The translations under genes and the position numbers were made by a program. Shown here in pieces: positions 6,854 to 12,917 of a stretch of DNA of 17,859 nt. The stretch is from NCBI GenBank assembly GCA_031263625.1, contig JAISFK010000520.1:1-17859 (forward strand). Direction: 5' to 3'. The notes beneath the pieces are model-generated. The model saw nothing but the letters and a program-made list of their open reading frames with translations, searched no databases and had not been told where the DNA came from. The number at the start of each line of letters is the position of its first letter. The stretch's first letter is position 1. Source of the DNA: Clostridiales bacterium (lineage in GTDB: Bacteria > Bacillota > Clostridia > WRLR01).

Positions 6854-7281
6854 GCCGCCTGGCAAAAAGCGAAGCGGGCAGCTTCTTTATCGACACGGCC
6901 ATCGCGCTGGCGATATTCATCGCCGTCATACTCTCGTTTCTGACGATTCCGGAGCTGTTCATTCGGAAGCAGGAGATAGACTACATAGCGAGAATGGTCG
7001 TCAGGCGCATCGAGCAAAGCGGGCAGATCGGCGACGAGCTGCACGGCTTCATAGCCGACATAAAAGACGAGACGGGCATAGACCCCGACATAACCTGGGA
7101 CGGCAATTTTCGCGGGTACGGCGGCAAGTTGCAGATTCGGGAGAAATTCACGGTGACGGTCGCGTATGCCGTCCGCGTCAAAATTGTCGAGCCGGCGTTT
7201 GCCGATCCGCTCTACATCGACCTGCCCATCAGCAAAACGCTGTCCGGCGTTTCGGAGGTGTACTGGAAGGAGCTTGCGTAA
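6850..7281 (+). CDS. DUF4320 family pilus-associated protein
   Basis: The 143-residue product has a short polar N-terminus (MSRLAKSEAGSFFID), one membrane segment (about 16-37) and a soluble C-terminal region predicted external, with a RFxV-like beta stretch (REKFTVTVAYAVRVKI) near residues 97-112. Length and pattern fit DUF4320, a family found in clostridial Tad loci and probably a minor pseudopilin; its biochemical role is not known to me. The N-terminal pattern E-x-G-x-x-F-I-D before the hydrophobic helix is shared with the upstream DUF6133-like protein. ATG overlaps the previous stop (ATGA, 6850-6853), so translation is likely coupled; AGGAG at 6833-6837 lies within the upstream gene. Confidence 0.8.
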   Translation: MSRLAKSEAGSFFIDTAIALAIFIAVILSFLTIPELFIRKQEIDYIARMVVRRIEQSGQIGDELHGFIADIKDETGIDPDITWDGNFRGYGGKLQIREKFTVTVAYAVRVKIVEPAFADPLYIDLPISKTLSGVSEVYWKELA

Positions 7282-7286
7282 AAGGC

Positions 7287-8054
7287 ATGGCCAAAAACAC
7301 GGTTAGCAGCTCGCGCCGCGCAAGGCGCGCCCGCGCGGCGCCGCTGGAACGGGTCGCAGGGCGAGTCGGCGCGGCGGCGCCAGCAGGGGCCATAGAGCGC
7401 GCAGGCACCGCAGCGCAGGAACAGGTCGCAGGGCGAGCCGGCGCGGCGCCAGAAGGGGCCATAGGGCGCGCAGGCACCGCAGCGCAGGAACGGGCCGCAG
7501 AGGGCGCCGGCGCGGCGACGCCGGCAGGGGCCATAGGGCGCGCAGGCACCGCGGCGCATGAACGGGCCGCAGGGCGAGCCGGCGCGGCCTTGGCGCGGCG
7601 CGACTCAGGATCCGCCGCGCTGGGCTTTATGCTCGCCTTTGCGGCAGTCCTCTGCGCGTCGCTCGTTCTGCTGGAGTTCATGCGCGTGTTCGCCATCAAG
7701 CAGAGCGTCGAGGTCGAGCTGTCAAGGGCCGTCAATACTGCCGTCAACATGTCCATGTCCGACGCCTACAGGCAGGACCGCCTGTCGTCGCTGGACGAGG
7801 GCAAGGCGCGGCTGAGCTTTTACGCATACCTGTCCGAGAACATGGGCGTGTCGGACGATTTTCGCATCTACGACAAAAACGGCAACGTGGCGTGCGGCGT
7901 CAGCGTGGACAGCCTGTCTATCAGCGAGCGCCCCCCGCGCGTGGAGGCGCGGCTGTCCGTTTCGGTGAAGCCGGCGTTTTTGGGGCGGCTCTATCCGGGA
8001 GACATTGTGTTCCGCGTGCGCGAGAGCTCCGTCAACCGCAGAAAGGACGAGTGA
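7287..8054 (+). CDS. TadE-like pseudopilin with tandem-repeat N-terminal extension
   Basis: From ATG 7287 the product is 255 residues. Residues about 20-105 are 23/24-residue repeats (GAIGRAGTAAQERAA type). After RRDSGSAALGF comes one membrane helix (about 111-131, LAFAAVLCASLVLLEFMRVF) and a soluble region of about 120 residues ending RRKDE. The short polar stretch, small residues and single helix ending in EFMRVF resemble TadE/TadF minor pseudopilins, which are processed and needed for Flp pilus assembly. The start is uncertain: AAGG abuts ATG 7287 and AAGGAG is 13 nt away. A TTG at 7590 would give a 154-residue protein with a typical short leader (MARRDSGSAALGF). Repeat lengths of 69 and 72 bp keep the frame, which favours translation from 7287. 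Confidence 0.65.
   Translation: MAKNTVSSSRRARRARAAPLERVAGRVGAAAPAGAIERAGTAAQEQVAGRAGAAPEGAIGRAGTAAQERAAEGAGAATPAGAIGRAGTAAHERAAGRAGAALARRDSGSAALGFMLAFAAVLCASLVLLEFMRVFAIKQSVEVELSRAVNTAVNMSMSDAYRQDRLSSLDEGKARLSFYAYLSENMGVSDDFRIYDKNGNVACGVSVDSLSISERPPRVEARLSVSVKPAFLGRLYPGDIVFRVRESSVNRRKDE
7343..7595 (+). repeat. In-frame 69/72-bp tandem repeats in the TadE-like gene
   Basis: Units beginning GGGGCCATAG start at 7386, 7455 and 7527 (spacing 69 and 72 bp), preceded by a partial unit at about 7343-7385. The units encode GAIERAGTAAQEQVAGRAG-type sequence and differ mostly by a few substitutions. Confidence 0.9.
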
Positions 8055-8163
8055 GGCGAGCGGGCGGGCAGCCAGAAGGGCGAGTGAGATGTGTGAGCAG
8101 GTGAGCGGGCAACCGGAAAGACGAGTGAGGCACGGGCGGGCAGCCAAAAAGGCGAGTGAGGCG
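8038..8163 (+). repeat. Four reiterations of the TadE-like gene 3' end including its stop codon
   Basis: Copies of roughly GCMRAAAGGCGAGTGAGGCG lie at 8038-8058 (the gene terminus, TGA 8052), 8071-8091 (TGA 8085, in frame), 8112-8132 (TGA 8126) and 8143-8163 (TGA 8157). GGGCAGCC or a near variant precedes the added copies. Confidence 0.85.
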
Positions 8164-8237
8164 TGTGGGCAGCAGGCCGGCGCGCGCTGAGCCGGGCCGC
8201 TCCACGCCGCGCAAAGTCGCGAAAATTGCCATTTTAT

Positions 8238-8267
8238 GGCAGCGAATATGCGCGGCTGCTCTTTTTT
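8238..8267 (+). terminator. Candidate intrinsic terminator of the Tad operon
   Basis: GCAGC (8239-8243) pairs with GCTGC (8255-8259) around an 11-nt loop, with a possible extra G-T pair, followed by TCTTTTTT. The stem is short, so efficiency is uncertain. Alternatively GCGGCTGC (8252-8259) pairs with GCAGCCGC (8295-8302) across the T-tracts. Confidence 0.45.
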
Positions 8268-8313
8268 GTGCAATTTTTTGCGATTTTTTATGCCGCAGCC
8301 GCAAACAATGCTG

Positions 8314-8342
8314 TTCATATTTGTTTTATTATGTTGTATAAT
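8314..8342 (+). promoter_or_regulatory. Promoter of the PucR-type regulator / ftsEX operon
   Basis: TTCATA (8314-8319), a 17-bp spacer and a perfect TATAAT (8337-8342) form a sigma-A-type promoter. GGAGG at 8363-8367 lies 7 nt before ATG 8375. Three T6 tracts (8262-8267, 8274-8279, 8284-8289), spaced 12 and 10 bp, lie upstream and may bend the DNA. Confidence 0.75.
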
Positions 8343-8374
8343 GGTAAAAATGAATATGTGTTGGAGGATGTTAG

Positions 8375-9457
8375 ATGAACAGATTGTTTGACGGTTTTGT
8401 GAGCAGCATTAAGGATATTACGGGCTGCGAGTTTGGCGTGGCCGACGAGAGCGGCGTTATCCTGTCCTGCTCCGACGCGAAGACTTTTGAGGGCGCGGAG
8501 GCGGCTATCGACGCATTTTTGGACAGCGAGGATCTGTGGCGCGTGGAAAACGGCGTCAGGTACTACAAGGTCGTGGAAAAGGAAAAGCCGGAATATGTGA
8601 TTTTCATGAGCGGGGACGGCGAGATCGGCGAGAAATTCCTTGAGATCGCGGCAATCAGCGTGCACAACATCAAGCTCTACTACGAGGAAAAATACGACAA
8701 GAACAGCTTCATCAAGCAGATCATCCTGGACAACATCCTGCCCGGCGACATCTCCATACGCGCGAAGGAGCTGCACATAGCGGCGAGGGCGCTGAGGGTC
8801 GCGTTTATCATCAGGCTTGAGAAGAACCAGGAGATCTACTCGCACGAGATCGTGCAGAACCTGTTCCCGGACAGGCTGAAGGACTTCGTCGTCGTCATAG
8901 ACGACGAGAACACGGCGCTGATCAAGGAGCTCAAGGGCACCGAGGACACGAAGGAGATCAACCAGATCGCGAAGACGATCATCGACACGCTGAACACGGA
9001 GTCGATGATCAAGGCAAAGATTGGCGTCGGCACGCCGACGGAGTCCATCAGCGAGATCGGGCGCTCGTTCAAGGAGGCCCAGACGGCCCTGCTCGTGGGC
9101 GGCATCTTTGAAAACGACAAGTCCGTGATCAACTACAACAGCCTCGGCCTGGGCAGGCTCATATACCAGCTGCCCGAAACGCTGTGCAAGCTCTTTTTGG
9201 ACGAGGTGTTCGCGAAGGGCGCGTATGAGTCGCTGGACAACGAAACGATACTCACGATACAGAAGTTCTTTGAGAACAACCTGAACGTCAGCGAGACGTC
9301 CAGGCTGCTCTACGTCCACCGCAACACGCTCGTGTACCGGCTGGACAAGATACAGAAGATCACGGGCCTTGATCTGCGAAATTTTGACGACGCCATTATT
9401 TTCAAGGTGTCAATGCTTGTGAAAAAATACTTGGACAAAGGCGAAAGGGTGCTATAG
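8375..9457 (+). CDS. PucR/CdaR-type transcriptional regulator
   Basis: The 360-residue product ends in the PucR-type helix-turn-helix domain (about 290-350): ETILTIQKFFENNLNVSET, then RLLYVHRNTLVYRLDKI, the hallmark of this family. Upstream is a mixed alpha/beta region of the GGDEF-like kind (about 130-270) and an N-terminal region (1-100) that could be a ligand-sensing domain, which I cannot name. It has a strong promoter and an excellent ribosome-binding site. It is the first gene before ftsE-ftsX, separated by 208 bp of GC-rich repeats, with no obvious terminator between. Family members respond to small metabolites such as purines or sugar diacids. Whether this one controls the downstream cell-wall genes is inference from position only. 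Confidence 0.9.
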   Translation: MNRLFDGFVSSIKDITGCEFGVADESGVILSCSDAKTFEGAEAAIDAFLDSEDLWRVENGVRYYKVVEKEKPEYVIFMSGDGEIGEKFLEIAAISVHNIKLYYEEKYDKNSFIKQIILDNILPGDISIRAKELHIAARALRVAFIIRLEKNQEIYSHEIVQNLFPDRLKDFVVVIDDENTALIKELKGTEDTKEINQIAKTIIDTLNTESMIKAKIGVGTPTESISEIGRSFKEAQTALLVGGIFENDKSVINYNSLGLGRLIYQLPETLCKLFLDEVFAKGAYESLDNETILTIQKFFENNLNVSETSRLLYVHRNTLVYRLDKIQKITGLDLRNFDDAIIFKVSMLVKKYLDKGERVL

Positions 9458-9480
9458 CATCGGCAGCAGGCCGGACGAAG

Positions 9481-9606
9481 GGCGCGGCGGCGGGGCGCGG
9501 GCGCGCTAAATGGACGCGGCGGCTAGGCGCGAGCCCGCCAAAGTGGCGCAACGGCGGCGTGTCACGCGCTAAATGGGCGCAACGGCGGGGCGCGGGCGCG
9601 CAAAAG
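9481..9606 (+). repeat. GC-rich direct repeats between the regulator and ftsE
   Basis: An 18-bp string GGCGGGGCGCGGGCGCGC occurs at 9489-9506 and 9584-9601; CGCGCTAAATGG occurs at 9502-9513 and 9565-9576. The second copy supplies an in-frame ATG (9573) to ftsE that is probably not its start. No gene is supported in this 208-bp spacer. Confidence 0.8.
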
Positions 9607-9665
9607 CCGCGCTGGCGCTCGCGCTGGGGCTTGCTCTGTTGCGGCTGCTGCGGACTTTCAGTTCA

Positions 9666-10373
9666 TTGATTGATTACGAGAATGTAACAAAAACATACCC
9701 GAACGGGACGACCGCGCTCAACGGCGTCACGCTCAGCATCGCGGAGGCGGAGTTTGTGTTCGTCGTGGGCGCCAGCGGCTCCGGCAAGACGACGATGCTC
9801 AAGCTCCTGCTGAAAGAGGAGGAGGCCACGGGCGGCAGGGTGCTGATAAATGGCCTCGACCTCGCCGCCATCGGGCACAAGGGCATACCGTACCTCCGCA
9901 GGAACATCGGCATCGTGTTTCAGGATTTCCGGCTGCTCAAGCGGAAGACGGTGTACGAGAACGTGGCGTTCGCGATGGAGGTCGTCGGGGCGCCCACAAA
10001 GGACATACGGCGGCACGTCCCGTGGGCGCTGTCGCTCGTCGGGCTGTCCAAAAAGGCCGACATGTACCCGTCGGAGCTGTCCGGCGGCGAGCAGCAGCGC
10101 GCCGCCCTCGCGCGGGCCATCATAAACAACCCGCCGATCCTGGTAGCGGACGAGCCGACCGGCAACCTCGACCCGGACGCGTCCATGGAGATCATGAAGC
10201 TGCTGAGGGAGATCAACGGGATCGGCGCCACGGTCGTCGTCGCGACGCATGAGCGGCACATCGTTGACAGCATGAGGATGCGCGTCGTGGAGATCGACGC
10301 GGGCGAGATAGTCAGGGATCAGTTGAAAGGGCACTACAGGAATGAAATTTCAGACGATCCGCTATATATTTAG
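9666..10373 (+). CDS. ftsE: Cell division ATP-binding protein FtsE
   Basis: The 235-residue product has Walker A GASGSGKTT (35-43), a Q-loop in VFQDFRLL, the ABC signature LSGGEQQR (138-145), Walker B ILVADEPTGNLDP (D162, E163) and the switch histidine in VVATHE. FtsE is the cytoplasmic ATPase of FtsEX, which activates peptidoglycan hydrolases. The start is set at TTG 9666 by family alignment: FtsE proteins open with M-I-x-[FY]-x-x-V, and here TTG is followed by IDYENV. No good ribosome-binding site precedes it. An ATG at 9573 would add 31 residues including a hydrophobic stretch (ALALALGLALLRLL), but lies in a GC repeat without a ribosome-binding site. ftsX overlaps the 3' end by 32 bp. Confidence 0.92.
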   Translation: MIDYENVTKTYPNGTTALNGVTLSIAEAEFVFVVGASGSGKTTMLKLLLKEEEATGGRVLINGLDLAAIGHKGIPYLRRNIGIVFQDFRLLKRKTVYENVAFAMEVVGAPTKDIRRHVPWALSLVGLSKKADMYPSELSGGEQQRAALARAIINNPPILVADEPTGNLDPDASMEIMKLLREINGIGATVVVATHERHIVDSMRMRVVEIDAGEIVRDQLKGHYRNEISDDPLYI

Positions 10374-11241
10374 GGAAGGATTCCTGTATTTTTTCAGAAA
10401 CAAGCTGATGGGGCTGGCCTCCTGCGCCATAATAACGGCGGCGCTGATCATTCTCGGCGTGTTCGCGCTGCTGCTCTCCAACATTGACACGAACCTGAGG
10501 CTGCTTGGCGAAAAGCCGCAGATCAGGATATACTGCCGCTACGATCTCGATGACGCCGACGTTTTCGCGCTGGAGGACGAGATCCGGGCGGAGCCTGGGA
10601 TAAGGGAGTTCGAATTCATCGCGAAGGACGAGGCGTTCCTGCGCGCGAAGGAGCTGCTGGGCGAGGACGCGGGAATGCTGGACGGGCTGGGGCCGGACTT
10701 TCTCCCCGTATCCTTCATCGTGCGGCTAGACGAGCCGGACATGGTGGAGGCGTTCGTGCAGAAGGTGGCGGCGATGGGCGCGGTGGAAAAGGTTGACTAC
10801 CCCAAGAGGGCGATTGACTTCATCGCGGGAATCTCCGGCTGGGTGAAGGCGTTTGGCTTCGCGATAGCCTGCATACCCATGCTCTTTGCCGTGTTCATCA
10901 TTTCAAACACTATAAGGATAGCCGTGTTCGAGCGCAACAGCGAGATCGGCATAATGCGGTATATCGGCGCGACGGAGCAGCTCATCAGGTGGCCGTTCGT
11001 CGTCGAGGGGGTGCTCATCGGCGCTTTGGGCGCGCTTGTCGCGTATTTTCTCACGGGCTTTGGATATTCGATTGTCGAGGGCAGCTTCAATTCGGGGGTC
11101 GCGGCCATATCGGGCGATTTTGTGTCGCTGGCGCCGATTGGCAGCGTGTCCGCGCAGCTGCTGGCGCTGGATCTGCTCTTTGGGGTGTTCATAGGCGCCA
11201 TCGGCAGCGCGCAGGCCATACAGAAGCATTTGAGGGCTTAG
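10342..11241 (+). CDS. ftsX: Cell division permease-like protein FtsX
   Basis: The 299-residue product has the FtsX layout: a cytoplasmic start (MKFQTIRYIFREGF), a first membrane helix (about 21-45), an extracytoplasmic domain (about 50-165, beginning near the PQIRIYCRYDL segment), then three membrane helices (about 168-192, 218-245, 262-290) with the cytoplasmic loop RNSEIGIMRYIGAT between the second and third. FtsX transmits ATP-driven movement of FtsE to a periplasmic or wall hydrolase through its external domain; the M23 protein directly downstream is the likely partner. The start inside ftsE is the usual translationally coupled arrangement. Its TAG is followed by a G-rich repeat tract that leads straight into the next start codon. 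Confidence 0.95.
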   Translation: MKFQTIRYIFREGFLYFFRNKLMGLASCAIITAALIILGVFALLLSNIDTNLRLLGEKPQIRIYCRYDLDDADVFALEDEIRAEPGIREFEFIAKDEAFLRAKELLGEDAGMLDGLGPDFLPVSFIVRLDEPDMVEAFVQKVAAMGAVEKVDYPKRAIDFIAGISGWVKAFGFAIACIPMLFAVFIISNTIRIAVFERNSEIGIMRYIGATEQLIRWPFVVEGVLIGALGALVAYFLTGFGYSIVEGSFNSGVAAISGDFVSLAPIGSVSAQLLALDLLFGVFIGAIGSAQAIQKHLRA

Positions 11242-11306
11242 GGACGGGTTAGGGGTTAGGAGTTAGGGAATAGGGGTTAGGAGTTAGGGAATAGGGGATA
11301 GGGATT
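11239..11306 (+). repeat. G-rich TAG-containing tandem tract between ftsX and the M23 gene
   Basis: The 21-bp unit GGGGTTAGGAGTTAGGGAATA is perfectly duplicated at 11252-11272 and 11273-11293, flanked by shorter GGGTTAG and GGGATAG pieces. It begins at the ftsX stop and contains many TAG triplets. Runs of three or four G recur about every 5-14 nt on the coding strand, so an RNA G-quadruplex over the ribosome-binding region of the next gene is possible. Confidence 0.9.
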
Positions 11307-12635
11307 ATGGGAAGCAAACAAAAGAAAAAGCGGGCGCTGTGCCTGGCCCTGATCGCCGCGCTGGTCGCGGGCATGGGCCTGGGGTTGCCGGCATCCGCGA
11401 CCGGGGCCGCGATTGACCAGAAAAAGGAAGAGCAGGCGCAGGTCCGGAACCGGCTCAGCGGCGTTCAGCTGGAAAAGCAGGAGAACATTGGCGAAAACGA
11501 GCAGCTGCTTGAGGAAAAGGATGAGCTGGACGGCCTGAAAACCGCCAGCGAGCTGACCCACAGCGAGTTGCTGGAAAAGCTCAGGTACTACGAGGCGCAG
11601 ATAGAGAGCGCCAACAGGGCCTACGAGGACGCGACGGCGCTGTGCGCGGAGCAGGCCGAGCTGTTCAAGTCGCGGGTGCGCAGCATGTACATGGATTCGA
11701 GCGGCAACGCGCTTGAGCTGCTGCTGGAGTCGAAGGACATCACGAGCTTTTTGGAGAAGATTGAGCTGTATTCCGTCATCTCCGAGCACGACAAGGACGT
11801 GCTGGAGGACTACAAGCTCGCGCTCGCGGACGTGGACTACAAGCGCTCCATGCAGATGGCCGCGGCCGAGGAGACGGAGGCCAGGGCGGCCGAGCAGCGG
11901 CAGGCGATCGACGAGCTGAACCTCTCGCGCGCGGAGCTGGAGGCGCGGCTGGACAGCATCCAGGGCAAAATCGACCAGCTGGACGGGCTGGAAGACGAGC
12001 TGCAGCGCCAGTCCAAGAAGCTCGAGAGCGAGATTCAGGCGCTGGTGGAAAAGGCCGCTGCGGAAGCGGCGGCCAAAGCGGCGAAGGAGGCTGCGGAGAA
12101 GAAGGCGAGGGAGGCGGCCGCGAAAGCGGCGGCTGCGGAGAAGGCGGCCGCAGAGAAAGCGGCCGCAGAGAAAGCGGCGGCGTCCGGCGCGGGCGGCGGC
12201 GGCTCCGGCTCGGCGAGCGGCAGTTCGGCAAGCGGCGGTTCGGCCATGCGCTGGCCGCTGCCGGGCTATTTCACGCTTTCCTCCACGTTCGGGACGCGCA
12301 CCCATCCCGTGACAAAGACGGTAAAAAAGCACACGGGCATTGACATCCCGGCGCCGACAGGCACAAGCATTGCGGCGGCGAAGGGCGGGACGGTCATCAT
12401 CAGCGGCGTTCAGGGCGGCTACGGCAACACGGTCGTCATCAGCCACGGCGACGGCCTGACCACGCTGTACGGCCACTGCAGCAAGCTGCTTGTCAAATCC
12501 GGCCAGACGGTCCAGCAGGGCGCCGTGATCGCCAAGGTCGGGAGCACGGGCGTTTCCACCGGCCCGCACCTGCACTTTGAAGTGCGGAAAAACGGCTCGC
12601 CCGTGCAGCCGCTGGACTACGTCAAGGCGGGCTGA
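11307..12635 (+). CDS. Secreted coiled-coil M23 peptidase, EnvC/PcsB-like FtsEX partner
   Basis: The 442-residue product has a signal peptide (KQKKKR, hydrophobic to about residue 27, ASA near 30-32), a long coiled coil (about 35-275), an Ala/Lys/Glu low-complexity segment (about 250-290, AAAEKAAAEK), a Gly/Ser linker, and a C-terminal LytM/M23 domain (about 312-442). Metal ligands are intact: H342 and D346 (KHTGID) and H423 in HLHFE (421-425), with H421 and the histidine in YGHCS as likely catalytic residues. It should therefore cut peptidoglycan cross-links itself. By position after ftsEX and by its coiled coil plus lytic domain, it fills the role of EnvC (Gram-negative) or PcsB/CwlO (Gram-positive), although those differ in catalytic domain. 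AGGG just upstream serves as a poor ribosome-binding site within the G-rich repeats. Confidence 0.92.
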   Translation: MGSKQKKKRALCLALIAALVAGMGLGLPASATGAAIDQKKEEQAQVRNRLSGVQLEKQENIGENEQLLEEKDELDGLKTASELTHSELLEKLRYYEAQIESANRAYEDATALCAEQAELFKSRVRSMYMDSSGNALELLLESKDITSFLEKIELYSVISEHDKDVLEDYKLALADVDYKRSMQMAAAEETEARAAEQRQAIDELNLSRAELEARLDSIQGKIDQLDGLEDELQRQSKKLESEIQALVEKAAAEAAAKAAKEAAEKKAREAAAKAAAAEKAAAEKAAAEKAAASGAGGGGSGSASGSSASGGSAMRWPLPGYFTLSSTFGTRTHPVTKTVKKHTGIDIPAPTGTSIAAAKGGTVIISGVQGGYGNTVVISHGDGLTTLYGHCSKLLVKSGQTVQQGAVIAKVGSTGVSTGPHLHFEVRKNGSPVQPLDYVKAG

Positions 12636-12665
12636 CGCGGGCAAAATGCCGAGGAGTTTAGGATT

Positions 12666-12917
12666 ATGACTAAACGAGTTATGAACATTGACGCCCTGCA
12701 AGCGTACTTTGTTTCGACGTTCCGCACCAAGCAGGTGCGAGTGCGCGAGAGCGACGCTGTTGTGACGGTTGAGGCGATTGAACCGGCTGCGGGGCAAGCG
12801 GGTGACTGTGCGGCCGGGTTGCGCGGAATGTTCGCCGACTGCCCGGAACTGTCCGTTGACAAATTCCTGGAGCGCAGGCGCGCCGACAAGGAGCTTGACC
12901 TATTGAATATATGCTGA
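12666..12917 (+). CDS. Unrecognised 83-residue protein
   Basis: I do not recognise this protein. It is soluble, with no membrane segment or signal: MTKRVMNIDALQAYFVSTF, then a short beta-like stretch (KQVRVRESDAVVTVEAIE), a Gly/Ala loop and a charged helical end (KFLERRRADKELDLL). GAGGAG (about 12650-12655) and AGGATT precede ATG 12666. Its TGA (12915-12917) overlaps the ATG of the S41 peptidase (12911), so the two are likely co-translated, which is the main evidence that it is real. Codon use is like its neighbours. It could be a small partner of the cell-wall module or simply a leader ORF that delivers ribosomes to the next gene. Confidence 0.6.
   Translation: MTKRVMNIDALQAYFVSTFRTKQVRVRESDAVVTVEAIEPAAGQAGDCAAGLRGMFADCPELSVDKFLERRRADKELDLLNIC

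Larger units (their letters stand above)
8055..8374. other. Intergenic region between the Tad operon and the PucR-type regulator
   Basis: There is no gene in these 320 bp. In order it holds the reiterated 3'-end copies (to 8163), a GC-rich stretch, a candidate terminator (8238-8267), three phased T6 tracts, and the promoter and ribosome-binding site of the next gene. Confidence 0.75.

Noticed and set aside
4864..7044. 726-codon open frame on the minus strand
   Set aside because: It lies opposite tadB, tadC and the pilin genes, has repetitive Arg/Ala/His sequence and no domain. Long antisense frames are expected in GC-rich genes.
11239..11306. Telomere-type repeat (GGGTTA)
   Set aside because: Only irregular GGGTTAG pieces within a 21-bp duplication between two co-directional genes; not a chromosome end.
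11277..12797. 506-codon open frame on the minus strand
   Set aside because: It is antisense to the clear M23 peptidase gene and of low complexity; the + strand product has intact catalytic motifs.
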